Assembly: GCF_002483205.1 (NCBI RefSeq) | Contig: NZ_DLHM01000007.1 | Location: 620,001-684,000 of the forward strand | Direction: 5' to 3' | Source of the DNA: Flavihumibacter sp. UBA7668 | Lineage (GTDB): Bacteria > Bacteroidota > Bacteroidia > Chitinophagales > Chitinophagaceae | Length of the DNA stretch: 64,000 nucleotides | Part shown: positions 49,876 through 58,716 of the stretch, piece after piece | Layout: each line of letters opens with the position of its first letter | Position numbering within the stretch: position 1 is the first letter of the stretch | The notes under the pieces: generated by a model | What the model was told of the DNA's origin: nothing | Database searches by the model: none | The model's input: the letters and a program-made list of their open reading frames with translations, nothing else | Position numbers and translations under genes: made by a program

Positions 49876-51021
49876 ATGCAGCCAATAGTTTCCAAACTTC
49901 CCGGTAAAGGAACCACGATTTTTACTACCATGAGTTCGCTTGCAGCAGAACACCATGCGATTAACCTGGGCCAGGGTTTTCCTGATTTCCCTATGGATTC
50001 AACGCTTACCAATGCAGTAAACACAGCTATGCAAAAGGGGTTCAACCAATACGCACCAATGGCGGGATGGCTGCCCTTGCGCGAGGTTCTTGCAGAAAAA
50101 ATAAATTTCCTCTACCACCAAAGCATTCATCCGGATACAGAAATCACCATAACTCCTGGTGGCACTTATGCCATTTTCACTGCATTAACCACCATTCTTC
50201 AGCCGGGTGATGAAGTTATTGTACTGGAACCCGCCTATGACAGTTATGTGCCGAATATTCTGGCCAATAATGCCAAACCCATTCTTGTTCCGCTGAATCC
50301 ATCAGATTTTTCCATTCCCTGGGAATCTATTCGCAAAGAATTAAATCACCGTACCAAAGCAATAATCATAAATAGTCCGCATAATCCAACCGGAACCATC
50401 TGGTCAGAATCAGATATGTTGATATTGCAGGAACTGGTTGTTCAATATCAACTCTATCTGATTAGCGACGAAGTATATGAACACCTTATTTTTGATGGCG
50501 CATTGCATCAATCTGTTCTTCGGTACCCGGCTCTGTTTCAACGAAGCTTTGCCTGTTTTTCCTTTGGAAAAACTTTTCATTGCACGGGATGGAAAATCGG
50601 TTACTGTGTTGCACCACAAAACCTGATGGAAGAGTTCAGAAAAATTCACCAGTATAATTGCTTCAGCGTACATACACCTTCACAGGTAGGCATAACCGAA
50701 TTTTTAAAGGACCGGTCCAGTTATCTGCAACTGGGTCATTTCATTCAGGAAAAGAGAGATTATTTCGTGGAATTAATGAAATCCACCCGTTTTACGCTTC
50801 TTCCGTCAAAAGGTAGTTACTTTTGTTGCGCAGGCTATGATCGAATAAGCGAGCAGGGCGATCTGGAATTTGCCCGGCAGCTTACCCTGAACCATGGCGT
50901 TGCTACAATTCCGGTTTCTGCATTTTACCAGGTTGCAAAACCGAGCCCATACATCCGTTTTTGCTTTGCAAAGAAAAAAGAAACGTTGGAAGCAGCGGTT
51001 GAAAAACTAAGCCTTGTATAA
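49876..51021 (+). CDS. PLP-dependent aminotransferase (methionine/kynurenine type)
   Basis: This protein of about 381 residues is a class I aminotransferase. The PLP Lys is in SFGKTFHCTGWKIGY, and conserved residues include INLGQGFPDF near the N-terminus, NSPHNPTG (residues about 160-167), SDEVYEHL and the final Arg in YIRFCFAKK. It resembles the bacterial methionine aminotransferase YbdL and kynurenine aminotransferases. It probably acts in the last steps of methionine salvage or amino acid degradation. The ATG at 49876 is supported by the promoter; an upstream start at 49819 would lie before the terminator. Confidence 0.9.
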   Translation: MQPIVSKLPGKGTTIFTTMSSLAAEHHAINLGQGFPDFPMDSTLTNAVNTAMQKGFNQYAPMAGWLPLREVLAEKINFLYHQSIHPDTEITITPGGTYAIFTALTTILQPGDEVIVLEPAYDSYVPNILANNAKPILVPLNPSDFSIPWESIRKELNHRTKAIIINSPHNPTGTIWSESDMLILQELVVQYQLYLISDEVYEHLIFDGALHQSVLRYPALFQRSFACFSFGKTFHCTGWKIGYCVAPQNLMEEFRKIHQYNCFSVHTPSQVGITEFLKDRSSYLQLGHFIQEKRDYFVELMKSTRFTLLPSKGSYFCCAGYDRISEQGDLEFARQLTLNHGVATIPVSAFYQVAKPSPYIRFCFAKKKETLEAAVEKLSLV

Positions 51022-51028
51022 TTTATTC

Positions 51029-52813
51029 ATGCACATGAAAAAAATTGTACTGCTTTATAAATATTTACTGACTTACCTGCGCCAACGGTTAAACCGGCTG
51101 CAATACATGATGTTTGTTGCAGTAATAACTGGATTGATTGCAGGCTTATCTGCCGTGCTATTAAAGACCTTTGTTCATTTCCTGCAGGAGTGGATCAATC
51201 GGCCGGTAAAAAACGACTGGATCTACCTGTTTTTCCCTACCCTGGGTTTGTTGATTGTCGTCTTTCTTACCAATCGATTTTTTCATGGTTATATAGAAAA
51301 GGGAGTAGCAATGGTATTGCGCAGCATTGCCGGAAAAAGTGCTTTCATCCCTTTATCTGATTCCTATAAACATATAATCACCAGTGCCTTTACAGTGGGA
51401 TTGGGTGGCTCAGCCGGACTGGAAGCTCCGATTGTAGCAACCGGCTCTGCCATTGGTTCCAATACCGGCCGGATACATGGAATGGAATACAGGGAGAGAA
51501 GTCTGCTGCTGGCATGTGGTGCAGCAGCCGGAATTGCAGCTGTGTTTAATGCGCCAATTGCCGGTGTAATTTTTGCCATCGAAATATTGCTGACAGAAAC
51601 CATTGTCAGCTATTTTATTCCGCTGATGATTGCAGCAGTAACCGGCGCACTTTGCTCAAGAATTATTTTACAGGAATCTATTTTATTCAATTTCCGATTA
51701 CGTGAAGCATTTGATTATAACAATGTTCCCTTTTATATTTTGTTAGGCTTTGCAGCCGGATTTATATCCTTGTATTATGCCCGGGTTTTTAAAGGAACGG
51801 AAAAAAAGATGCATGCGCTGCATCCCCGGCCTTATCACAGAGCAATCCTTGCCGGACTCTTCCTCGTTGTTTTAATGGCCGTATTTCCACCTTTATTTGG
51901 TGAAGGATACAATACCATTTCATTGCTCGCAAGTGGCAATCCGCAGGGCGTGGTGGAAAAGTTTATCGGGCGCGATTATCTGAATGATTGGGGCTTCTTA
52001 TTTTTCGCCGGAGCCATTCTATTATTGAAACCGGTTGCAACCGGAATTACACTGGGGGGCGGTGGTAATGGAGGAAATTTTGCCCCATCACTTTTTGTGG
52101 GCGCTTATCTTGGCTTTTTTATTTCGCGCCTCGCCAATAATACCAAATGGCTGCAATTGCCGGAAGCCAATTTCAGTCTGGTTGGAATGGCAGGTGTGCT
52201 CAGTGGCGTGATGTATTGTCCGTTGACCGCCATCTTCCTGATTGCTGAAATTACCAATGGGTATGAATTGTTTATTCCGCTGATGCTGGTTTCTGCTATT
52301 TCGTTCTTCATAGTAAAACACTATGAACCCTATTCCATGGAAACCAAACAACTTGCCATGGAAGGTAGAATCTTCACCCACCGCAAAGAGGATAATATAC
52401 TCAGTCAGTTGAAAGTAGCCGATTTCCGGCTTGAATTATATGATACCATCCAAATTGATCAGAGTCTGGCAGACCTGGTAGGTCTTATCAATACATCCAA
52501 CAGAAACCTGTTTGCTGTAACTGATAAGGACAACCGATTTACCGGAATTGTGGAATTGAATGATTTGAAAGGGAGATTATTTGATCCGGTCGGATTATCT
52601 GAAACAAAGATTAAAACCTATGTGAAGAAAGCGCCAGCCCTGATTACACCCGATGATTCCATGAAAAAAGTGATGGAAAAAATGGATATTACCCAAAGCT
52701 GGTACCTGCCCGTGCTGAATACAGAAAAGGAGTTTTTAGGGTTCCTTTCCAAGACCAGTATATTTGAAAAGTACAGAGAGGCACTGGCCAATCAGGCGGA
52801 TTTATATACATAA
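51029..52813 (+). CDS. ClC-family chloride channel/antiporter with CBS domains
   Basis: This protein of about 594 residues has the ClC membrane domain (about 11 hydrophobic segments) and two C-terminal CBS domains. Signature sequences are GGSAGLEAPIVATGSAIGS and GGGGNGGNFAPSLFVG, which line the anion path. The usual proton Glu is represented by the E in GLEAP. The ATG at 51029 gives a short N-terminus; a TTG at 51014 would overlap the preceding gene. It moves chloride or fluoride across the inner membrane. The CBS pair may bind adenine nucleotides. Confidence 0.9.
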   Translation: MHMKKIVLLYKYLLTYLRQRLNRLQYMMFVAVITGLIAGLSAVLLKTFVHFLQEWINRPVKNDWIYLFFPTLGLLIVVFLTNRFFHGYIEKGVAMVLRSIAGKSAFIPLSDSYKHIITSAFTVGLGGSAGLEAPIVATGSAIGSNTGRIHGMEYRERSLLLACGAAAGIAAVFNAPIAGVIFAIEILLTETIVSYFIPLMIAAVTGALCSRIILQESILFNFRLREAFDYNNVPFYILLGFAAGFISLYYARVFKGTEKKMHALHPRPYHRAILAGLFLVVLMAVFPPLFGEGYNTISLLASGNPQGVVEKFIGRDYLNDWGFLFFAGAILLLKPVATGITLGGGGNGGNFAPSLFVGAYLGFFISRLANNTKWLQLPEANFSLVGMAGVLSGVMYCPLTAIFLIAEITNGYELFIPLMLVSAISFFIVKHYEPYSMETKQLAMEGRIFTHRKEDNILSQLKVADFRLELYDTIQIDQSLADLVGLINTSNRNLFAVTDKDNRFTGIVELNDLKGRLFDPVGLSETKIKTYVKKAPALITPDDSMKKVMEKMDITQSWYLPVLNTEKEFLGFLSKTSIFEKYREALANQADLYT

Positions 52814-52848
52814 ATGGTGAATGGTGAGAGGTGAGAGGTGAGAGGTGA
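52814..52848. repeat. Five tandem 7-base repeats
   Basis: ATGGTGA, ATGGTGA and three GAGGTGA units follow one another without gaps (35 bases) between the ClC stop codon and the DUF389 ATG at 52865. Expansion would change spacing but not the reading frame of either gene if the ATG at 52865 is used. Confidence 0.8.
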
Positions 52849-52864
52849 AATAAAAGTTATTGAT

Positions 52865-54214
52865 ATGAGTACAGCAAGTCGGTTTATTAAATGGTTTTTG
52901 TGGGATCGGTTTAATTTGCATGGTGATGCGGCACCTCCGGAAGAGAGCATTGAATCTTTCAAACGAAATGTCGATTTTAAAGGAACCAATCTCTGGATTC
53001 TCATATTTGCCATTTTCATCGCCTCCATCGGACTCAATGTTAACTCCACTGCAGTAATCATTGGTGCGATGCTTATTTCTCCGCTGATGGGTCCGATTAT
53101 GGGTTTTGGTTTGGGTATCAGCATCAACGACTTCCAACTGGTAAAACGTGCGTTGAGAAACCTGGGCATCGCTGCGGTTATAAGTATCTGTACTTCCACC
53201 ATCTATTTTTTATTGAGTCCGATCAGCGATGCACAATCTGAATTGCTTGCTCGAACTTCCCCCACTCTATACGATGTGCTGATTGCACTTTTTGGCGGAC
53301 TGGCCGGAGTGGTAGCAGGTACGAGAAAAGAAAAGAGTAATGTAATTCCCGGGGTGGCCATCGCTACCGCACTGATGCCACCCTTATGTACAGCTGGATA
53401 TGGAATTGCAACCGGACAGTGGCAGTTTTTCCTGGGTGCTTTTTATCTGTTTATTATCAACAGCGTATTTATCAGTCTTTCTGTAATCCTGATTGTTCGT
53501 TTTCTGAATTTTCCAAAAGTCAAATACATAAATGATTCAGAAAGAATCCGTGTAAGAAACTATATCTGGATCATCACACTGCTCACCTTATTACCAAGCA
53601 TCTATTTTGCCTATCGGCAGGTTGAAAAGAATATTTATACAAAGAACGCCATTCGTTTTATTGAGCATGAAATGCAATTTAATGAAGCTACCCTGCTCAG
53701 ACAGAAAATTGATCCCTCGCTTCATAAGTTGGAATTGGTATATGTGGGAATTACCGTACCGGATAGTATCATCAATGCAAGGAAAGAGCAGTTACCGAAA
53801 TACGAACTGGCAGGAACGGAAATCAATATCCGACAAATTGGGATTACCGATAGTTCAAGAATTGCAATGCTGAAAGCAACCCTCACAAAAGAGGACCAGG
53901 GCACTGAATTGACCAAAGCCAACTCAGAACGAATTCAGGAATTGGAAACGCAGCTCAAGGTCTACAAAGAGTCAGAATTGGACCGAAAAAACATGTTTAC
54001 GGAAGCTGTTGCCATACAACCCCAAATAAAGGGACTGGCAATGGAGCAGGCGATCCTGGTTTTACCTGAAAACAAATCTGATACACTTACCCTCGTTTAC
54101 CTCGAATTCAACCGAAAGCTGAACCTCCAGGAAAGCAAACAGGTCAGGAGTTGGCTGGAAGCAAGATTGAAAACCAGTCGATTCAGAGTAATTGGGCAAC
54201 CTGCGCTGCCCTGA
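52865..54214 (+). CDS. DUF389 family membrane protein
   Basis: This protein of about 449 residues has a DUF389 membrane domain in its first 250 residues, with about 6-7 hydrophobic segments and the conserved IGAMLISPLMGPIMGFGLGI and PGVAIATALMPPLCTAGYGIA. A long soluble C-terminal part (about 200 residues) contains a coiled-coil region (TKANSERIQELETQLKVYKE). The function of DUF389 is not known. It follows the ClC gene and its C-terminal domain is probably periplasmic. The ATG at 52865 is preferred to a GTG at 52838, which is inside the repeat tract. Confidence 0.87.
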   Translation: MSTASRFIKWFLWDRFNLHGDAAPPEESIESFKRNVDFKGTNLWILIFAIFIASIGLNVNSTAVIIGAMLISPLMGPIMGFGLGISINDFQLVKRALRNLGIAAVISICTSTIYFLLSPISDAQSELLARTSPTLYDVLIALFGGLAGVVAGTRKEKSNVIPGVAIATALMPPLCTAGYGIATGQWQFFLGAFYLFIINSVFISLSVILIVRFLNFPKVKYINDSERIRVRNYIWIITLLTLLPSIYFAYRQVEKNIYTKNAIRFIEHEMQFNEATLLRQKIDPSLHKLELVYVGITVPDSIINARKEQLPKYELAGTEINIRQIGITDSSRIAMLKATLTKEDQGTELTKANSERIQELETQLKVYKESELDRKNMFTEAVAIQPQIKGLAMEQAILVLPENKSDTLTLVYLEFNRKLNLQESKQVRSWLEARLKTSRFRVIGQPALP

Positions 54215-54305
54215 TACCCCTTTTTAATCAATTTATAATTATTGGGGCACGGTGCCAAGAGGGTATTCTGCCTAATTTTACAGGTGAACTACTTGCAACA
54301 GTATT

Positions 54306-54995
54306 ATGCATGATATCAGTATATTATTGGTTGAAGACGAAAAAAAAATCGCTGAGACCCTGAAAAAAGGCCTGGAAGAACAGAACTACCAGGTTGAAAT
54401 TGCCGGCGACGGTGATACGGGCCGCCTCCTGTTTGATAATCAAAATTATGACCTGATACTATTAGATATCAACCTGCCCGGCATGAACGGTTATGAATTG
54501 CTTCAGCATATACGCGGGGTAAACCAGCAGGTACCCGTACTGATGCTGACTGCACTCAGCAGTACAGAAGATAAGATTGAAGGGTTTAATTCCGGTGCAG
54601 ATGATTATATTGTAAAACCTTTTGATTTTGCCGAACTGGTTGTACGGATCAGGGCATTGATTAAACGGGCGCAACAGGCAGCCCCGGTTGGTAAAAGTCT
54701 TCGAATTAATGACCTGGTAATAAATCTTGATAGCAAAGAAGTATCAAGAGCCGGGAAACCAATTCAACTGACTGCCAAAGAATTTCAATTGCTGGAATAC
54801 ATGATCCGGAACAAAAACAGGGTGGTATCGAGAGCTGATATAGCATTGAATGTCTGGGATATCGATTTTGATACGGGCACCAATGTAATTGATGTGTATG
54901 TCAATTTCCTTCGGAAAAAAATCGATCGGGATTATGATCAAAAACTCATTCATACCCAGGTAGGAATGGGTTATGTGTTGAAAGAAAACGCCTAA
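54306..54995 (+). CDS. OmpR-family response regulator
   Basis: This 229-residue response regulator has an N-terminal receiver domain, with phosphorylated Asp in LILLDINLPG, acidic pair E-D near the N-terminus (LLVEDEK) and Lys in YIVKPFDF. The C-terminal OmpR-type winged helix follows (LTAKEFQLLEYMIRNKNRVVSRADI and TNVIDVYVNFLRKKID). It is followed after one base by the histidine kinase gene, so the two form a two-component system. The signal is unknown. Confidence 0.92.
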   Translation: MHDISILLVEDEKKIAETLKKGLEEQNYQVEIAGDGDTGRLLFDNQNYDLILLDINLPGMNGYELLQHIRGVNQQVPVLMLTALSSTEDKIEGFNSGADDYIVKPFDFAELVVRIRALIKRAQQAAPVGKSLRINDLVINLDSKEVSRAGKPIQLTAKEFQLLEYMIRNKNRVVSRADIALNVWDIDFDTGTNVIDVYVNFLRKKIDRDYDQKLIHTQVGMGYVLKENA

Positions 54996-54996
54996 T

Positions 54997-56379
54997 TTGA
55001 CGATACGCATCAAAATAACACTGCTGTTTTCGGTTCTGGTAACAGTACTGTTATTGGCCACCTCCTTTTCCGTTTATTATTTTTCTTCTCTCGAACGATC
55101 CGCCGTTTTCAAACAACGTTTATCCGGAAGGGCACATAATGCCTCACAGTTATTTACTATCCTCGGAGATACCAGCCAGGCATTACTTCAGAAAATTGAT
55201 GCCAGTAATGCCCGCTTCTTTTCAAGAAAATCGATCCGTATTTTTTCTGTAGATAAGAAACCACTGTATGTCTTCAACACAGCACCGGAGGACGACTTCT
55301 CTGTTGAGCCATCAATCATAAATGATATCATATCAAAGAAAGAATTTTCCTTTAAAATTGGTGATCGCGATGCATTTGGTCAATTCCTGAAAACAAGCCG
55401 GCAAAGCATTGTTATCATTGTAACAGCCTATGATGCAGACGGTCACAAATGGTTATCTGATCTCAAAAAAATTCTTGCACTTACCATGGTGGCAGGTATA
55501 TTGTTGAGTATACTGATTGGAACACTTTTCTCAAGGCAATTAATCAAACCAATTGCCAATATCATAGAAGAGGTAAATAATATTTCAACCCATAATCTTT
55601 CTCAACGAATAGATGCAGGAAGCGGACAGGATGAACTATTCCAACTTGCCAATACATTTAATGATTTGCTCGACAGAATGCAGGAATCCTTTACCATCCA
55701 GCGGCGATTTATTTCCAATGCTTCTCATGAGTTATCGACACCACTCACATCAATTTCCTCCCAGCTGGAAGTTGCCTTGCAAAAGCAACGATCAGAAGAA
55801 GAGTACAAGTTGGTAATGATATCCATCCAGGAAGATGTACAGCAAATGCGACAGCTCACCAAGAGCCTCCTGGAAATTGCAAAAACGGGACATAAGGGAA
55901 GTATTGAGCTGGATGAAATCCGTTTGGATGAAGTTATCCTTAAAGTAACAGGCGCCGTTCAAAAACTTTCACAGTCTTATCAGATTCAACTCAACTTCGA
56001 AGAGTTTCCCGATGATGAAAGTAAGTGTATGGTATTCGGGAATGCAGACCTGCTCTTTAGCGCTTTAAAGAACATAGTTGAAAACGGATGTAAATATTCT
56101 CCGGATCATACCAGTCATATTAAACTCAAATTCACCGGAAAGGAACTGATCACCGAAATTTCCAATCAGGGTGACATCATTGCACAGGAAGAAATAGAAC
56201 ATATTTTTCTCCCATTTTACAGATCTCCGAATAAAGCACATCAAAAAGGATTTGGATTGGGGCTGGCACTCGCTAAACGTATCATTAATTTGCACAAAGG
56301 CCAGCTGGAGGTTAATAGTACCGAAGGTCAGGGTACTATTTTCCGCGTAATTCTACCCGCGGCTTCCTTGTTTCGCTGA
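54997..56379 (+). CDS. Sensor histidine kinase
   Basis: This 460-residue kinase has a membrane segment at the N-terminus (ITLLFSVLVTVLLLATSFSVYYF), a periplasmic sensor of about 130 residues, a second membrane segment (LALTMVAGILLSILIGTLF), a HAMP domain, a H-box (FISNASHELSTPLTSI), and a catalytic ATPase domain with N-box (NIVENGCKYSPDH) and G-box (FGLGLALAKRI). It starts with TTG one base after the regulator stop. The pair controls a target that cannot be read here. Confidence 0.92.
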   Translation: MTIRIKITLLFSVLVTVLLLATSFSVYYFSSLERSAVFKQRLSGRAHNASQLFTILGDTSQALLQKIDASNARFFSRKSIRIFSVDKKPLYVFNTAPEDDFSVEPSIINDIISKKEFSFKIGDRDAFGQFLKTSRQSIVIIVTAYDADGHKWLSDLKKILALTMVAGILLSILIGTLFSRQLIKPIANIIEEVNNISTHNLSQRIDAGSGQDELFQLANTFNDLLDRMQESFTIQRRFISNASHELSTPLTSISSQLEVALQKQRSEEEYKLVMISIQEDVQQMRQLTKSLLEIAKTGHKGSIELDEIRLDEVILKVTGAVQKLSQSYQIQLNFEEFPDDESKCMVFGNADLLFSALKNIVENGCKYSPDHTSHIKLKFTGKELITEISNQGDIIAQEEIEHIFLPFYRSPNKAHQKGFGLGLALAKRIINLHKGQLEVNSTEGQGTIFRVILPAASLFR

Positions 56380-56468
56380 GAAAATCTCCTTTTAATTTGG
56401 TTTTAATCCGAGTTTAATCGGGTCTTAATACCCAATTACCATATTTGAAGACTTGAATTTGTGCAACT

Positions 56469-57845
56469 ATGGTAACAATAATAATTCCCGCTCTGAATGA
56501 AGCGCAGACAATTGCCCAGGTGGTGCGCTACTGTCTCTCGCAGCCGGTAGTATCCCAGGTAATTGTGGTGGATGATCAGTCGGTGGATGATACAGTTGCA
56601 CTTGCAAAGGAAGCAGGAGCAGAAATAATCCTGAGTGCTGTACGAGGAAAAGGTATTTCAATGAAAGAAGGCATTCAGGCTGCCAGGAATGAACACCTTA
56701 TTTTTCTGGACGGGGATATAGAATATCCGCAAGAAACCATCGAACTGCTGGCCAAGCCACTTCTTGAAGATGAGGCTGATTTTATAAAAGCCACTTTTTC
56801 AAGGAATGCAGGCCGTGTAACTGAATTGGTAGCGAAACCACTCCTCAGCATTTTTTATCCGGGACTTGCGCATTTCAGTCAGCCCCTCAGTGGAATGATA
56901 GCCGGCAGAAAACAGTTTTTTGCCAGAATTGAATTCTTTCAGGACTATGGGGTAGATATCGGGATCCTGATTGATATGTTTTTAATGCGGGCACGTATAA
57001 AGGAAGTAGCAATCGGACATATAGAGAACAAAAGCAAACCCTGGCATGCACTGGGAAAAATGAGTCGGGAAGTTACAAGAGCGATCATCATGAAAGCCAT
57101 GCGGCAGAAAAACGAACTCGTAAATCTGAACGAACTCGAACTCGTGAACCTGATTTCTTCCGAAATGAAATCGGTGATGGAAGACCAGGTAATTCACATG
57201 AAAAAGATGGTTGTTTTTGATATGGATCATACCATTCTTAAAGGGAGTTTTATTGAAGCATGCGCCGATAAATATGGGTTCCGTAAGGAGTATGATATCA
57301 TCCGCATACACGAAAAGGATGCGTCCGCTTTCACGAAAAGAGTTTCGCTCCTGTTAAAAGGGCTCAGTATGGATGATCTGCTTCAAACAGCAACGGAGAT
57401 TCCAATGATTGATGATATTCAGTCGGTGGTTGCCATGTTGAAGCAAAGAGGTTATCTGGTTGGCATTGTCAGTGATAGCTACCATCTGATAACAGAATAT
57501 GTAAAAAACAAAATTGGGGCAGATTTCTGTTTGTCCAACCAACTGGAATATTTTGAAGGGAAAGCAACCGGCGAAGTTCGCATCCCTTCCTATTTCTATC
57601 ATAATGAAGAAAGTAGTTGCACGCACCCGATTTGTAAAACCAATGCATTGCGGCATTTATCCAAACGCTACGAAATACCATTGGACAATTCCATTGCAGT
57701 AGCAGATGGTGAAAATGATCTCTGCATTATTGAACAGGCTGGTGTTGGTATCGCTTTTTGTACCACTAATGATCTGGTTCGTTTTGTAGCTGACGGAGAA
57801 ATTAATGAACCTGCTTTCTCAAAAGTTTTACAATACGCAAACTAG
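56469..57845 (+). CDS. Glycosyltransferase (GT2/GT81-like) fused to HAD phosphatase
   Basis: This 458-residue fusion has a family 2-type glycosyltransferase (residues 1-235) with VVDDQSVDD, a DGD metal site at 81-83 and the acceptor region HIENKSKPWHALGKMSRE, resembling glucosyl-3-phosphoglycerate synthase. A HAD-superfamily phosphatase follows (residues 240-458), with DMDHT at 251-255 as the nucleophile motif and VADGENDLCI as the later acidic motif. Together they could make a sugar-phosphate product and then dephosphorylate it, as in glucosylglycerate synthesis, but the acceptor is an inference. The linker has a short repeat (NELVNLNELELVNL). Its stop codon overlaps the next gene's GTG. Confidence 0.78.
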   Translation: MVTIIIPALNEAQTIAQVVRYCLSQPVVSQVIVVDDQSVDDTVALAKEAGAEIILSAVRGKGISMKEGIQAARNEHLIFLDGDIEYPQETIELLAKPLLEDEADFIKATFSRNAGRVTELVAKPLLSIFYPGLAHFSQPLSGMIAGRKQFFARIEFFQDYGVDIGILIDMFLMRARIKEVAIGHIENKSKPWHALGKMSREVTRAIIMKAMRQKNELVNLNELELVNLISSEMKSVMEDQVIHMKKMVVFDMDHTILKGSFIEACADKYGFRKEYDIIRIHEKDASAFTKRVSLLLKGLSMDDLLQTATEIPMIDDIQSVVAMLKQRGYLVGIVSDSYHLITEYVKNKIGADFCLSNQLEYFEGKATGEVRIPSYFYHNEESSCTHPICKTNALRHLSKRYEIPLDNSIAVADGENDLCIIEQAGVGIAFCTTNDLVRFVADGEINEPAFSKVLQYAN

Positions 57846-57853
57846 TGGCAATT

Positions 57854-58693
57854 ATGGAAAAACTATTAAAACAGTTATTGGTTGTGGTCGATTTTTCTGA
57901 CAAAAGCAGACAGGTGCTGGACAGTATCATTCCAATGGCGAATGAACTGAAATGCGATATTCATCTGCTTTATATTGTACAGCCTACTGTTTTACCTTTT
58001 ACAATTAATTCTCACCAGATAATTGCTGTAAAATCAGACCAGATAGCTTTGGCTACCAGCAGGATGATGGCCTTGCAGGGAGAATATATTCCCCTGATGG
58101 AAAAGGGTCGTTTTATTTACAGTCATGTGGCAGAAGGAGGAATGGAACGAACCATCCGAACCTTTACTATGAAACATGAAATTGATCTGGCCATACTCAC
58201 TTACCGGCGTCGCTTTGCCTGGAGTAAATGGCTGAACCGCATCAATATCAACCGGCTAACAAAAAAGATTCAGTGCCCCATATTGAATATACCAGAATCA
58301 ACCTCAATTCATCATATAAGAAATATCGTATTACCTGTTACCAATGTACTGCCGCTTCGTAAAATCATGTTTGCGAGTTATCTGGCTCAATACCATGATG
58401 CGAGAATCCATTTGGTAGCATTAAAAGATAATCAGGAAGGGGAGGAGTCAAAAGATAATTCCTATCTCTATAAATCGTATCAGCTGCTTCGTGATAATAC
58501 GGATCTGGCAATTGAATGTCACCCTGTTAACGGAGAGAATATTGCTAATACCACACTACAGTATGCAGAAAGTGTAAATGCAGATCTGATTGTGGTACAA
58601 CCAGGTAAAGAAGCCGAATTACCCGGAGTATTAAACGCTATTTTTTCACGCTTTTTATTCTCAGCCTCGCGCATTCCGGTGATGGCTGTTTAA
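57854..58693 (+). CDS. Universal stress protein, two tandem UspA domains
   Basis: This protein of about 279 residues has two UspA-like halves. The first is LKQLLVVVDFSDKSRQVLD with following IHLLYIVQP; the second starts near residue 150 (IRNIVLPVTNVLP) and ends IVVQPGKEAELPG with SRIPVMAV, the usual closing strand. The ATP-binding G-2x-G-9x-G(S/T) motif is not fully present, so nucleotide binding is uncertain. It is made with the glycosyltransferase fusion (start codons nearly overlap) and probably acts in stress survival. Confidence 0.85.
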   Translation: MEKLLKQLLVVVDFSDKSRQVLDSIIPMANELKCDIHLLYIVQPTVLPFTINSHQIIAVKSDQIALATSRMMALQGEYIPLMEKGRFIYSHVAEGGMERTIRTFTMKHEIDLAILTYRRRFAWSKWLNRININRLTKKIQCPILNIPESTSIHHIRNIVLPVTNVLPLRKIMFASYLAQYHDARIHLVALKDNQEGEESKDNSYLYKSYQLLRDNTDLAIECHPVNGENIANTTLQYAESVNADLIVVQPGKEAELPGVLNAIFSRFLFSASRIPVMAV

Positions 58694-58716
58694 ATAAATA
58701 CAAAACACGAGTAACA

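Noticed and set aside
51014..51028. TTG at 51014 as ClC start
   Set aside because: It would overlap the end of the aminotransferase gene, and an ATG follows five codons later.
52838..52864. GTG at 52838 as DUF389 start
   Set aside because: It lies inside the tandem repeat tract and would add residues with no resemblance to the family; the ATG at 52865 is better.
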